From Candidatus Peregrinibacteria bacterium (GTDB lineage Bacteria > Patescibacteriota > Gracilibacteria > UM-FILTER-43-11): a DNA stretch of 64,000 nucleotides. The DNA lies in contig CP064978.1 in the NCBI GenBank assembly GCA_016699515.1, positions 496,001 through 560,000 of the forward strand, given 5' to 3'. Positions 28,559 to 38,130 of the stretch are shown piece after piece. A program made the position numbers and the translations under genes. Position 1 is the first letter of the stretch. Each line of letters opens with the position of its first letter. Below the pieces are notes generated by a model that had not been told where the DNA came from, did no database searches, and was given only the letters and a program-made list of their open reading frames with translations.

Positions 28559-29550
28559 CTACCGTAGATACTTCGCCTTGTTCGCATTATGTTCTTCGAG
28601 TGTGCGGCCGTAGTAAATTTGGCCGTCGGGGGCATGGAGGTAATACTAATAATCGTTCGATTCGGGGCTAATGGCGGCACGGATGCTCGATAGGCTGGGG
28701 TTGGCAATCGGTGTGGGCGGTAAACCGGCGAATTTTCGGGTGTTGTAGGGCGAGTTGGTTTGCAGATCTTGATAAGTCAATCCCCCGCTGGTGCGGCCGA
28801 GGGCATATAAAACGGTGGCGTCCGCGCCGAGGCCGATTCCATTATCGAATCGTTTCCACAAAACGCCGGCGACCCCTGGGCGGTTGGCTTTGCTATTTTC
28901 TTCGCGCTCGATGATGGAAGCCATGATCATGATTTCTTCGAAGCTGTGCGAACTTTTTTTATATTCGCTTTGTCCTCTTCGGTCAATTTTTGCTGCAAAG
29001 TTCGCGCTAGCCGACTGATGAAGGCTTGATTGGAATACTGATTGGGATCCACAAAATAAGTATCGGGATACAAATAGCCTTCCTGATAGCCATACGGAAA
29101 TAGTCCTTCTTCGAACTCACACGTTTTTAGGCACTCCATAAATTCGTCGGCGGTGGTTATGGCTTTTTCTTCCAATGCTTCGGCGATTTGTCGATTGCTC
29201 CACCCTTCTAATAATGTTACTGAAACTTCGGTTGTCTTTCCGCTTTGCAGCGCATCAATCAGTTCCTGCATATCAAAATCTTCTTGCACCACCATTCGCC
29301 CTGCCTGAAGTTTATCGCTTAAATTATTTTGCTTTAAAAAAAGCTTAAACGCCCATTCACTTTCAATGAGCCCCTTCTGTTTTAAGAGCGACGCAATTTG
29401 CTGGGCACTGGATCCTTTTGGAACGTCTAAAATGATACGCTGAGTCGAGTTGGGATTTTTTTTAAATTGAAGCGCTGACGCATAGGAACGATAGAGACTG
29501 ATGATGACTAAACTTCCGATGATTGCTAAAACAGCGAGTATTTTTTTCAT
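28559..29550 (-). CDS. mltG: Endolytic murein transglycosylase MltG (frameshift and in-frame stop)
   Basis: MltG cuts nascent peptidoglycan strands and sets glycan length. The N-terminal piece has one membrane helix (MKKILAVLAIIGSLVIISLY), the LysM-like region (VPKGSSAQQIASLLKQKGLI) and EGLFPYGYQEGYLYPDTYFVD. The second piece carries the catalytic Glu in IMASIIEREENS, then GADATVLYALGR and NSPYNTRKFAGLPPTPIANPSLSSIRAA. One A is missing from an A-run near 28940. At 28646-28648 a TAG interrupts ESNDY, but the same frame continues YYLHAPDGQIYYGRTLEEHNANKAKYLR to a TAG at 28559, the normal MltG ending. Corrected length is 330 residues. The internal TAG may be a substitution error. Confidence 0.88.
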
Positions 29551-29592
29551 ACTTGAATCTTCAATCTTAAATCTATAATCTTGAATCTATTG
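29551..29592. repeat. Degenerate 7-bp repeat array, six units
   Basis: Six heptamers in register between mltG and ybaB follow a TCTTnAA-like pattern (TCTTCAA, TCTTAAA, TCTATAA, TCTTGAA). The last unit overlaps the ybaB stop codon. Confidence 0.65.
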
Positions 29593-29889
29593 CCCTCCCA
29601 TTAGCCCTCCTAGATCGCCCATCATGCTCTTCATTTTTTCGGCGCCAACCATTTGAGATTTCTTGATGGCTTTGTTGGTTGCTTCGGTAAACGCTTTTTG
29701 AAGCTTGTCTTGGTTTTGAAGCAGAGTAGGGTCTTGAATTTCGGTGCTAATAACGGTTTGTTCACCGTCGACGGTTACCTTTAGCCCTTCGTGTTCGGCT
29801 TCTACGTGGATGGTTTTAAGTTCAGCTTTGAGTTGCTTGGCTTGTTTTTGAAGTTTGTATAAGTCTTTGGCCTGGTCAAATAGTCCCAT
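29587..29889 (-). CDS. ybaB: YbaB/EbfC-family nucleoid-associated protein
   Basis: The 100-residue protein has the family layout: an N-terminal helix rich in Lys, Gln and Leu (LYKLQKQAKQLKAELKTI), a beta hairpin (HEGLKVTVDGEQTVISTEI), and a helical C-terminus ending in Met/Gly (MMGDLGGLMGGQ). Members form dimers that bind DNA as tweezers. The gene often accompanies dnaX and recR, but here it lies between mltG and a 7-bp tandem repeat. Confidence 0.9.
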   Translation of the reverse strand: MGLFDQAKDLYKLQKQAKQLKAELKTIHVEAEHEGLKVTVDGEQTVISTEIQDPTLLQNQDKLQKAFTEATNKAIKKSQMVGAEKMKSMMGDLGGLMGGQ

Positions 29890-29896
29890 TTTGTTT

Positions 29897-29984
29897 AGTT
29901 AAGAGTTAAGAGTTAAGAGTTAAGAGTTAAGAGTTAAGAGTTAAGAGTTAAGAGTTAAGAGTTAAGAGTTAAGAGTTAAGAGTT
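29897..29984. repeat. Perfect 7-bp tandem repeat, about 12.6 copies
   Basis: The unit AGTTAAG is repeated exactly 12 times (29897-29980) with four more bases of a thirteenth copy. It fills the gap between the FecR protein's stop and the start of ybaB. It is the only perfect array among the heptamer arrays in this window. Confidence 0.97.
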
Positions 29985-29986
29985 TT

Positions 29987-31792
29987 TTATTCAAGATCGA
30001 TAGTAATAGTATCACTGCCGACCGTTTCCCCGTCGCGCTCGGCTTTTACGGTAAAAGTGTTGGCACCGGGTTGCAGCGAAACGGTGGTTCTCCAACTTTC
30101 ACTTCCTGGAATGTATTCTTTTAATTCTTCTCCGTTTACGTACACTCGATTGGTCCATTTACCCACGGTTCCGCCTAAAACCAATGTTTCTAATGTGGTG
30201 GTGTAGCTGGTGGAGCTAACCGGTAAAGTGATCACCGGGGCTTGGCTGGTGCCACTTTGAACTGAAATGGTGATTTCGTCACTTCCAAGCAAGGTGCCGT
30301 CTTTATCGTAGGCGCGTACGACGTAGCGATTCTTTTGACCGATTTCCAGGTTGCCAATGCTGGCATACGCCCGATAGCTAAAGCTGGTTGTACCTGCCAC
30401 GTATTTTTGAAGTTGATAATCATTCACTTCCACACGCGTAGTTTCTTTGGGGACGCTGCCTAGGATTTCGAACTCGGTTCCCGAAGTTTCAAGGTCGTTC
30501 CCGCTGTTGGGCGCTGTGATCACAACTCCTGATCCGCTGGTGGAGGCTGGCGCACTTGAATCGGTTGAGCTGGTCGCAGTGCTTGAGCTTGTACTTTCGG
30601 TTGTTGTTTCATTCACTGTGGTTTTGGATTTTTCATCGAAAACCGATTGGGTTAAGCGAAGCGTGATGATGGCGGGTTTGCTTTGATTTCCCGCTTTGTC
30701 TTCGGCGATGACTTTGTATTCATTCAGCCCAACTTTTAGATTGCTAAACGCCACGTTTGCCACGTAGTTAAAGGTGCGATCTCCTGCTTGAAATTTGCTC
30801 AGGCGGTAATCGTTCACAATCACGGCGGCGGTATCGGCTGATACTTGTCCGCTGATGGATTGAATGATGTCGTTGATTTCGACCGTTTCATCATTTTTAC
30901 CCGGCTCGCTGATGGTTGGTACAGCTGGCGGGGTTTTGTCTTCTTCGGCGGTTTGAGGTTTTTCCGTGGTGGAAGTTGTGGTTTCGGTTGAGGTGGTGGC
31001 AGGATTGGTTTCGGTTTCGGCTTCCTGTTCGGTTGTAAGGGCAGAAAGATCGGTTAGATCACTGTTATCTCCTTGGGTATTAAAACGATACCAGCCACTA
31101 TCTTTAAAACGATCACTAAGTGCATAGAGCACTTGCACATCTTGGCCATCCGATAGGCTCACCAGATTACTTTCGTCTACAATCAATTGCTGGCCAACGC
31201 CCACATTGTATTCTTTTACCACTTTACCCTTGCTGTTGATCGCTTCGACTTGAGCGCTTCCTTCTATGACGTAAACTGAACCAGGCGCTTCTACCGAAAC
31301 CACGGCGTTCCGTGAACGAATTTTTAGCAAATCGGTTTGAATGGAAAATGATGAGTCTGGGCTGTTGGAACGATTGATGGTCGCCCACACAGCACCTTTT
31401 TCTAGGCTTACTTCGATAGTGTTTGAAAAATTACGTTGGGCGAGCGTTTTGAGCAGCACTTCGCTTTCTCGTTCCAAGCTCAACACACTTCCTTCAAAGA
31501 AATTTAATTTTGAGCGGCCGTCGACACTGGTTTGTACTTGTTCATCCTGACAAAGCTTAATGTTATTGGGGACCGACCTCCATTCATTGCCTGTAGGTGT
31601 CATGGCCATCGCCCCTCCTGAAACAATTTCTAATCCAACACATGTATTTAATGCTTCTACGCTAGAACCACTACCCAGACGACTGCTGAGTGCGCTCCAC
31701 CCAAAGGCTACCGCCCCAAAAATAAGTATGATGACAATAAAGGGCATCATATAATGATGAGGTCGTCTTCGGGGAGGTCGGCGATAATACAT
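29987..31792 (-). CDS. FecR-domain membrane-anchored surface protein with Ig-like repeats
   Basis: A short Arg/Pro-rich cytoplasmic tail (YYRRPPRRRPHHY) precedes one membrane helix (about residues 15-35). Outside, a FecR-like beta domain follows (GRSKLNFFEGSVLSLERESEVLLKTL, EVSLEKGAVWATI, NAVVSVEAPGSVYVIEGSAQV). Then come Thr/Ser/Glu-rich linkers (about 250-290 and 395-430) separating three related Ig-like domains. Each contains a VNDYxLxKFxxG-type strand and ends in a 'VxAxDxxGN' strand; the third is VNGEELKEYIPGSESW. The linkers look like extended surface stalks. In other bacteria FecR proteins sense or transduce surface signals, but no sigma factor lies nearby, so a structural surface role is equally likely. 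The 601-residue frame is intact. Confidence 0.82.
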   Translation of the reverse strand: MYYRRPPRRRPHHYMMPFIVIILIFGAVAFGWSALSSRLGSGSSVEALNTCVGLEIVSGGAMAMTPTGNEWRSVPNNIKLCQDEQVQTSVDGRSKLNFFEGSVLSLERESEVLLKTLAQRNFSNTIEVSLEKGAVWATINRSNSPDSSFSIQTDLLKIRSRNAVVSVEAPGSVYVIEGSAQVEAINSKGKVVKEYNVGVGQQLIVDESNLVSLSDGQDVQVLYALSDRFKDSGWYRFNTQGDNSDLTDLSALTTEQEAETETNPATTSTETTTSTTEKPQTAEEDKTPPAVPTISEPGKNDETVEINDIIQSISGQVSADTAAVIVNDYRLSKFQAGDRTFNYVANVAFSNLKVGLNEYKVIAEDKAGNQSKPAIITLRLTQSVFDEKSKTTVNETTTESTSSSTATSSTDSSAPASTSGSGVVITAPNSGNDLETSGTEFEILGSVPKETTRVEVNDYQLQKYVAGTTSFSYRAYASIGNLEIGQKNRYVVRAYDKDGTLLGSDEITISVQSGTSQAPVITLPVSSTSYTTTLETLVLGGTVGKWTNRVYVNGEELKEYIPGSESWRTTVSLQPGANTFTVKAERDGETVGSDTITIDLE

Positions 31793-31848
31793 GTTTCTTT
31801 GTTTAAAAGGTAAAACGGGCCATCAAATTTTATAGTTCCACCTTTCGT

Positions 31849-31877
31849 TTGTCAATTTGCGCTTAGTTCTTTATAAT
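31849..31877 (+). promoter_or_regulatory. Sigma-70 promoter of secA
   Basis: TTGTCA (31849-31854), a 17-bp spacer, and TATAAT (31872-31877). The leader of about 50 nt contains a hairpin of two CGCGCG arms (31910-31915 and 31919-31924) with a GAT loop shortly before the start codon. Confidence 0.75.
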
Positions 31878-31933
31878 CCCGGCACACTAACTTATCAGGT
31901 TGTGGCCTACGCGCGGATCGCGCGGTTATCCGA

Positions 31934-34640
31934 ATGGTGGCCCGAATAATCATTTTCCACCAGGCGAGCAACGATTTGGCCTACAATTTGGACAACTATT
32001 TGCATTATGTTAAAAAGATTATTACTGCGGTTTTGGGCGATGAAGATAGTAAACGCATTAAAAAAGTTCAGCCATTGGTTTCAAAAATCCGTGAAAAAGC
32101 CAAGGAATATCAGACACTTTCCGATGAAGATTTGCGTCAAAATACCGTGTTGTTTAAAGAGCGCATTGCTCGTGGAGAAACGGTGGATCAACTTTTGGTA
32201 GAAGCCTTTGCAACGGTGGTGGATGCTTGTCGGCGCTTGGTGGGTACTGAATTTGAGCTGGGAAAAGAACAAGAGCGTTGGGCGATTGAGTCTCCTTTTG
32301 ACTGCCAATTGATTGGTGGCATGATTTTGCATCAGGGGGCCATTGCCGAAATGAAAACCGGAGAAGGAAAAACATTGGTCGCTGCGTTGCCTGTTTATTT
32401 GAATGCGTTGGCGAACAAGGGGGTGCATGTGGTGACCGTAAACGACTATCTTGCCCGACGTGATGCCCAATGGATGGGGGTGATTTATAAATTTTTGGGG
32501 CTTTCGGTTGGAGTGGTGGTGCACGGTTTGGACTTTGATGAGCGAAAGGCGGCTTACGATGCGGACATTACCTATGGTACCAATAACGAATTCGGATTTG
32601 ATTATTTGCGAGACAACATGGTTACGTCGCTGGACCAACGGGTACAACGGCCTTTGCATTATGCCATTGTGGATGAAATTGATTCGATTTTGATCGATGA
32701 AGCCCGCACTCCTTTAATCATTTCTTCTCCGGGGTCCGAGTCTACCTCCAAATATTTGCAGTATTCTTTGTGGGTCAATCAGCTGAATGCCGAGCATTAT
32801 AATGTGGATGAAAAGGCGCGCGCGGTCACGTTGAATGAGGCCGGAATCGCAAAGATAGAACAACTTTTGGGCGTTGAAAATATTTATACGGATGCGGGCT
32901 TTTCTGAAGTGCACCACATTGAACAGGCGTTGAAGGCGCATGTACTTTTTAAGCGCGATACCGATTATTTGGTGCGAGAAGGTGAAATTGTGATCGTGGA
33001 TGAGTTTACCGGTCGCTTAATGCCGGGTCGACGTTATAGCGATGGCTTGCATCAGGCAATTGAAGCCAAAGAGGGCGTTGAAATTAAACGAGAAAGTCGG
33101 ACGTTGGCTACCGTTACGTTTCAAAATTACTTCCGTATTTACCAAAAGTTGGCCGGAATGACCGGAACGGCAAAAACGGAAGAGGAAGAATTTTATAAAA
33201 TTTATGGCCTTCATACCGTTGTTATTCCTACCAACCGACCGGTTTCACGTCAGGACAAGCCCGATTTGATTTATCGTACTCAGAAAGGAAAATACGAAAG
33301 CTTGTGCAAAGCCGTTCAGGAATATCACCAAAAGGGTCAGCCGGTTTTGGTCGGGACGATCTCGGTTGAAAAGTCGGAATTGGTTTCTAAGTACCTAAAA
33401 ACACTCGGTGTTCCCCCATGAAGTGCTTAATGCTAAAAATCATGAGCGCGAGGCAGAAATTGTTGCAAAAGCCGGTCAAAAAGGTGCGGTTACGATCGCT
33501 ACCAATATGGCAGGGCGCGGAACGGATATTAAGCTGGGTGAAGGGGTAAAAGAAATGGGGGGGCTGGTTATTTTGGGCACCGAACGACATGATTCACGTC
33601 GAATCGACAATCAGCTGCGTGGGCGTTCCGGGCGCCAAGGCGATCCGGGTTTGAGCCGTTTTTATGTGTCGATGGAGGACGATTTGATGCGTCTTTTTGG
33701 TGGCGATAAGATTCGTGGAATGATGGAACGACTCGGTCTTCCCGATGACATGCCCATCGAGAATGGCTTGATCAGTCGTAGCATCGAATCCGCTCAAAAG
33801 CGTGTGGAAGGTCATCATTTTGACATCCGTAAACACTTGTTGGAATACGACGATGTGATGAATAAACATCGCGAAATTATTTATGCCCGACGGACCAAAG
33901 CATTGGAAAATGACGATTTGCGAGAGGTTATTTTAGATCTTTTCAAAAAGAACGTGCATCAATTGGTGCATTCGCGCATGGTGGGGCCTAATGAATCTGA
34001 GTGGGACTTTGAGGGAATTTTAAAACATTCACCGCTTTGCTCCCTCAAGATTCCGCTGCACTCAATCAGGCTCAGTTAGAAGCGTATGATGACGCCGATT
34101 CATTGGTGGATTTTTGTACACGCGCATGGTTGAAGCGTATCAAGCAAAAGAAGCGGCTTTGCCCGATGTTACTATTTTAAGAACGGTTGAAAAGCGCGTT
34201 TTGCTGCGGGTAATTGATACCTTATGGATGGAGCACATTGATGCCATGAGTCACTTGCGTGATGCGGTTTCTTTGAGTGGATACGGCCAGCGCGATCCTT
34301 TGATTGAATACAAGCATGAGTCATTTCAGATGTTGCAAAAATTACTTTCCACCATTGATTTTAATGTGGTAAGCACTCTGTTTAAGCTTCAAATTAACGT
34401 TCAAGTTCCACCCACTTTGGCTGAAAACCGTGTGAATGTGAGCCAACTTGCCACCAATGAATCGGCTATTGAGGGAAATGTTACTGAATCGCTCATTGCC
34501 AAACAAGCTCAGGCTCGCGTGGTAGGGCGTATGTCGACCCCAACCCCCTCCCCACCCCGACAATGGATAAAGTGGGTCGCAATGACGACTGTCCGTGCGG
34601 TTCGGGCAAGAAGTATAAAAAATGCCACGGTGCTAGCTAA
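31934..34640 (+). CDS. secA: Preprotein translocase ATPase SecA (four frameshifts)
   Basis: SecA drives post-translational export through SecYEG. Conserved parts appear in order: LSDEDLRQNT, the MKTGEGKTLVA Walker A, VHVVTVNDYLARRDA, DYLRDNM, VDEIDSILIDEARTPLIIS, TGTAKTEEEEF, VLVGTISVEKSE, then NMAGRGTDIKLG, GRSGRQGDPG, the helical wing and scaffold region (LRVIDTLWMEHIDAMSHLRDAV), and the C-terminal zinc motif CPCGSGKKYKKCHG. Frame breaks lie at about 33415 (one extra C in CCCCC), 34027 (A missing), 34113 (T missing) and 34545 (C-run). Correcting them gives 902 residues, ending at TAA 34638-34640. The start is uncertain: ATG 31934, or TTG at 31988 or 32000 nearer to the usual N-terminus. The indels fit sequence error in an essential gene. 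Confidence 0.92.
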
Positions 34641-34667
34641 GGCTCATTATCGCTCATTTTTAAATTT

Positions 34668-34738
34668 CAGTATTCGGTATTGGGTATTGCCTGCCCGCCA
34701 TGGAGGGTTTGTGATTTGTGTATTTAATATTTGGTATT
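34668..34738. repeat. Heptamer array interrupted by a GC-rich near-palindrome
   Basis: Three heptamers (CAGTATT, CGGTATT, GGGTATT; 34668-34688) are followed by a GC-rich insert (34689-34710) containing CCCGCCATGGAGGG, a 14-bp palindrome with one mismatched pair. Four more heptamers ending in TATT or ATTT then run to 34738. This lies between secA and hrcA. Confidence 0.65.
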
Positions 34739-34742
34739 TATA

Positions 34743-35447
34743 ATGGGTTCGATGAATCAACGCACACAAAAAATTTTGGCCGCGATCGTAAGTCAGTTTA
34801 TTGAAACCGCGCACCCTGTGGGGTCAAAGTCGCTGTTGGATCAATTCAATGTTTCTTCGGCAACGATCCGGAATGAAATGTCGGAACTGGAGCGAATGGG
34901 TTACATCATTCAGCCACACACCTCGGCAGGACGCATGCCTACCAGTCGCGCGTATCGTATGTTTGTGAATCAGTTGAGCCAAAATATGAATTTGCTGGCG
35001 CAAGCCCGGCATGATCTTGAATTGGCGCATCGCGATTATTATTTGAAAAAAGCTAAAGAAAAATTGTTCGATACCGCCTCTATTTTGGCTTCGGTTACCA
35101 AAGCGGTCAGTTTTGCCAGTTTGCCCGACGATCGCCGATTGTTTTACATTGGCATCAGCAATGTTCTAAAGCAGCCCGAATTCGCTCAATCCCCTGAACA
35201 AGCCAGTCAGGTTATTGAAGTGCTCGAGACGCGTTTTGCTGATTTTTTGAGTGAATTGGAAATGGATGATGAGGGAACCTTGTACATTGGCGATGAAAAT
35301 ATCATTCCCGAAATTCAAAGCTGCAGCTTGCTGGTAAGACCTTATGAGTATAAGGGATTTAAAGGTTTAATGGGCATTCTGGGTTCAACGCGAATGAACT
35401 ATGCATATAACATTGCCGCGCTGAAATCGGCCGTTGAACTGCTTTGA
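34743..35447 (+). CDS. hrcA: Heat-inducible transcription repressor HrcA
   Basis: HrcA represses chaperone operons by binding CIRCE operators and is controlled by GroE. The N-terminal winged-helix domain is clear (NQRTQKILAAIVSQFIETAHPVGSKSLL, VSSATIRNEMSELERMGYIIQPHTSAGRMPTSRAYR). The rest is divergent, with the late GLMGILGSTRMNYAYNIAAL matching the usual C-terminal 'GxigviGPtRMdYar'. The frame could open with TTG at 34731, but I prefer ATG 34743. At 234 residues the protein is shorter than the usual 340, so the middle dimerisation region is reduced. I found no CIRCE sequence in the window. Confidence 0.88.
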   Translation: MGSMNQRTQKILAAIVSQFIETAHPVGSKSLLDQFNVSSATIRNEMSELERMGYIIQPHTSAGRMPTSRAYRMFVNQLSQNMNLLAQARHDLELAHRDYYLKKAKEKLFDTASILASVTKAVSFASLPDDRRLFYIGISNVLKQPEFAQSPEQASQVIEVLETRFADFLSELEMDDEGTLYIGDENIIPEIQSCSLLVRPYEYKGFKGLMGILGSTRMNYAYNIAALKSAVELL

Positions 35448-35473
35448 ATTACGAATTAAAAACTACGAATGAT
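35446..35473. repeat. Heptamer array spanning the hrcA-ruvC junction
   Basis: Four heptamers in register (starting GAATTAC, GAATTAA) overlap the hrcA stop and the ruvC start codon. The 21-bp gap between the two genes is therefore exactly three units long. Confidence 0.6.
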
Positions 35474-35966
35474 ATTTTTAGGAATTGATCCTGGGCTGGC
35501 AACGGTTGGCTTTGGTGCTATCGAGGCGATCGATGGACAGGTGCGTTTTTTGGATGCAGGCGTTTTTGAAACACCCGCTCATAGTGATTTGGGCGAACGC
35601 TTGGACTCCATTCGCACCGACTTTATTCAAATTCTTCAAGAATTAAAGCCGGATGTTATTGGAATGGAGGAACTTTATTTTGCTCAAAACACAGCCTCGG
35701 CGCTTAAGGTGGCCCATGCGCGCGGCGTATTGGTTCAGGTTGCTTTTGAGCACGGCATTCCTCTGCTGGCGCTCACCCCACTTCAAATCAAGCAAAACAT
35801 TACCGGTGATGGGCATGCGGACAAATGGCAAGTGCAAGAAATGGTTAAACGACTTTTGAAACTTCCTGCTGCTCCCCAACCCGATGATGCGGCGGACGGT
35901 GTGGCGATCGCCATGTGTACGGAGCGTATTTATGCTTCGCAACTTCCCCACACACTTAAACCATAA
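35469..35966 (+). CDS. ruvC: Holliday junction endonuclease RuvC
   Basis: RuvC resolves Holliday junctions by paired nicks. The 165-residue frame contains the catalytic acidic residues: Asp7 in FLGIDPGLATVGFG, Glu67 or 68 in IGMEELYFAQN, and the Asp cluster in QPDDAADGVAIA (Asp139, 140, 143). The Asn-Thr-rich loop (FAQNTASALKVAHARGV) is typical too. It is intact and of normal length. ruvA and ruvB are not next to it. The start at 35469 lies inside a heptamer array. Confidence 0.95.
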   Translation: MIFLGIDPGLATVGFGAIEAIDGQVRFLDAGVFETPAHSDLGERLDSIRTDFIQILQELKPDVIGMEELYFAQNTASALKVAHARGVLVQVAFEHGIPLLALTPLQIKQNITGDGHADKWQVQEMVKRLLKLPAAPQPDDAADGVAIAMCTERIYASQLPHTLKP

Positions 35967-35977
35967 AATTACAACAT

Positions 35978-36046
35978 GATTCAAGATTTAAGATTCAACC
36001 TGCCTGCCCATGCCTACCGGCAGGCAGGCGGTAGGCAGGGATTTAA
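35978..36046. repeat. Heptamer array interrupted by a GC-rich double palindrome
   Basis: Three heptamers (GATTCAA, GATTTAA, GATTCAA; 35978-35998) are interrupted by a GC-rich block (35999-36039), after which GATTTAA resumes at 36040. The block can fold in two ways: perfect 10-bp arms CCTGCCTGCC (35999-36008) and GGCAGGCAGG (36019-36028), or 8-bp arms TGCCTACC (36011-36018) and GGTAGGCA (36030-36037). Confidence 0.8.
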
Positions 36047-36058
36047 GTTTGTGTTAAA

Positions 36059-37528
36059 ATGCCTTCGATGAAAAAAATTCTCGTTGTTTTATCGGCAGTG
36101 GTGGTGGGGTTTATTTTCGCTTTGGGCGATTCCTTTTTTACTCATTTTTCTTTTAATGATTGGAAAAATCCTTTTGCCCGTTCGACAATCGAACCTTCTA
36201 CTCCTGCCACACCTGCACCCATAGACACCCCCGCAAAGCCGGTGATTGACTTGGAACCCACGCTTAGTTTTCAGGAGCATCTTGAAAAAGGTGACTATTA
36301 TTTTGATCGTGGCTTTTTTACGTTCGCTACACATGAATACACCAAGGCTGCTAAGCGCGATCCCCAAAATACGCAGCCCTATTTAAAATTGATGGAAGCC
36401 CAATTTGAGCTCGGCAATTACGATCAAGTGTTGGCCAATGCAACCACGGTGCTTGGTTTGGACCCTGGAAACATAGAAGCGCCTTACTATCAAGTGATTA
36501 CTGCCATTAAACAAAGTCGTTTTGAAGAAGCAGAACAACTGATTGGGGCCACCTTAACCGCCCAACAAAATCCCGATCCGCGACTTTTTTACTACCAAGC
36601 GGTTTTAGATACGCTTTTTGATCGGCATGATTCCGCACAAAAGCGTTTTACCGAAGCGGCCACCTTGCTAACAACCGATTATCCGGATTACTTGGAATTC
36701 ATCAATGAATTTACTAATGCGTACCGCGAATTTGGTTTTGCTCAATCGGCTGAGCCCGATTATTTGGATACGCTTTTGGCGCGCGCTTACAACAAAAACC
36801 ATCTGTACGAATTTACGGTTTTTAAGTTGCGTGACCTGCTTCAGAGCCGTTCCGACTTGCGCGACGCATGGATTTTGCGCGGATTTGCGTATCTGAATTT
36901 GCAACAATTTATTTTTGCGCTGAACGCGTTTGAGCAAGCGTATCGTCTGGATTCTCAGTGGGCTCCCACTCAATATTTTTTGGGACTTACCTACGCTGAA
37001 ATTGGTAAAAAAGAAGATGCAATTGTTTATTTAAATTATGCGCTCAAAAATGGATTCACTCCCGACATCGTTGTTAAGCAAAAGTTGGCGGATCTTTATT
37101 TGGACGCCGGTCACTATCAAGAATCCGTTGCCTTGTACGAGGAATTATTAACGTCGCACGCCCCGAACGTGAACGAGTTTGTGCGGCCGATTTGGATTTA
37201 CGTGGAATTACTCAATCAGCCCGAAAGCGCCCTTCCTTTGGCTCGATCTGCTATCGAAGCCTTTCCTAGCGATGCCATGGCACACAATTTGCTCGGCTGG
37301 GCCTTGTTGGGCGTGCGTGATTACGATTCTGCCGCCATCAGTTTAAATCATTCTATCCAGCTTGATCCTGATTTGGCGGCACCCTATTTTAATTTAGGCC
37401 AACTTTTTGAGCGAACGGATCAGGTGGACCAAGCATTAGAATTTTACCAAAAGGCTTTTGAGTTAGATCGGAACGGTTCCATTGGCAACCAGGCTGCTAA
37501 AGCATACAATAGACTTCTAACGGAGTAA
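36059..37528 (+). CDS. Membrane-anchored TPR-repeat protein
   Basis: An N-terminal hydrophobic segment (residues about 5-27) anchors the protein, with a Pro/Thr-rich linker after it (STIEPSTPATPAPIDTPAKP). The rest, residues about 70-489, is built of tetratricopeptide repeats. Clear ones are EHLEKGDYYFDRGFFTFATHEYTKAAKRDPQN, AWILRGFAYLNLQQFIFALNAFEQAYRLDS, and the last two, DSAAISLNHSIQLDP and QALEFYQKAFELDR. TPR arrays bind other proteins, so it may be a scaffold on the membrane's outer face. ATG at 36059 or 36068 could start it. The following gene also encodes a membrane protein. Confidence 0.85.
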   Translation: MPSMKKILVVLSAVVVGFIFALGDSFFTHFSFNDWKNPFARSTIEPSTPATPAPIDTPAKPVIDLEPTLSFQEHLEKGDYYFDRGFFTFATHEYTKAAKRDPQNTQPYLKLMEAQFELGNYDQVLANATTVLGLDPGNIEAPYYQVITAIKQSRFEEAEQLIGATLTAQQNPDPRLFYYQAVLDTLFDRHDSAQKRFTEAATLLTTDYPDYLEFINEFTNAYREFGFAQSAEPDYLDTLLARAYNKNHLYEFTVFKLRDLLQSRSDLRDAWILRGFAYLNLQQFIFALNAFEQAYRLDSQWAPTQYFLGLTYAEIGKKEDAIVYLNYALKNGFTPDIVVKQKLADLYLDAGHYQESVALYEELLTSHAPNVNEFVRPIWIYVELLNQPESALPLARSAIEAFPSDAMAHNLLGWALLGVRDYDSAAISLNHSIQLDPDLAAPYFNLGQLFERTDQVDQALEFYQKAFELDRNGSIGNQAAKAYNRLLTE

Positions 37529-37575
37529 TGACCAACCTACAAAAAATAAACAATACTTGAATTACCAAATACCCA

Positions 37576-38130
37576 ATGATCAAAAAGTCCCTCTATCGCT
37601 TTTATATTAATCTCTTTCTTACTTTGTGTGTTTTGGGTCAAATTGGGTTTTATTTTTATAGCCCCACTTTCACCCAGCCGGTTTACGAAGCGCGCCTGTT
37701 TACCACTACCGGTATTCTTTTTGAAGACGGAAAGGACTTGCATTGGCTGAATGAAAGCGCTCATTACTTTTCGGAGACCATCATTGGCTGGGCACGCTTT
37801 CCTCATTTTAAAGATGAACTGGTTGCCTTTGCTGGACTGCCGACCGATAGCCAGCTTTCCATTTATAAACAGGAGCGCCAAAATATGATCACATCGCTGC
37901 GTTCTTCTATGCCGATCAGCGATGACCAAATGCATTTGGTGCGTACTTTTATTCAATCGAAAATGGATGAATACAACACCGCCTCTCGCACAAGCTATCG
38001 CTTGGTTGGCGAAGACATCGACCACCTGATTCAAAAACAATCCTATGCCACAGGTGCACTATTTGCCTTGGCCATTTCGTTCGTACTCACGATACTTGTA
38101 TGGTTTGTTCGTCGTGAATTTAGGGTTTAG
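37576..38130 (+). CDS. Two-TM membrane protein of unknown function
   Basis: The 184-residue protein has an N-terminal helix (about 10-29) and a C-terminal helix (about 158-177) flanked by basic residues (RREFRV end). The ectodomain of about 125 residues between them includes HYFSETIIGWARFPHFKDELVAF and a region of helices with conserved-looking charged residues. This two-anchor layout recurs in proteins of unknown function. It follows the TPR gene by 47 bp and may partner with it. It converges with, and overlaps by 11 bp, the candidate immunity gene on the other strand. Confidence 0.75.
   Translation: MIKKSLYRFYINLFLTLCVLGQIGFYFYSPTFTQPVYEARLFTTTGILFEDGKDLHWLNESAHYFSETIIGWARFPHFKDELVAFAGLPTDSQLSIYKQERQNMITSLRSSMPISDDQMHLVRTFIQSKMDEYNTASRTSYRLVGEDIDHLIQKQSYATGALFALAISFVLTILVWFVRREFRV

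Noticed and set aside
28363..28707. Minus-strand frame of 114 codons overlapping the end of mltG
   Set aside because: Its first part is a shadow of the mltG C-terminus and the rest runs through inverted repeats; no family pattern.
29897..29984. CRISPR-like array
   Set aside because: The repeat unit is only 7 bp with no spacers; it is a simple tandem repeat.
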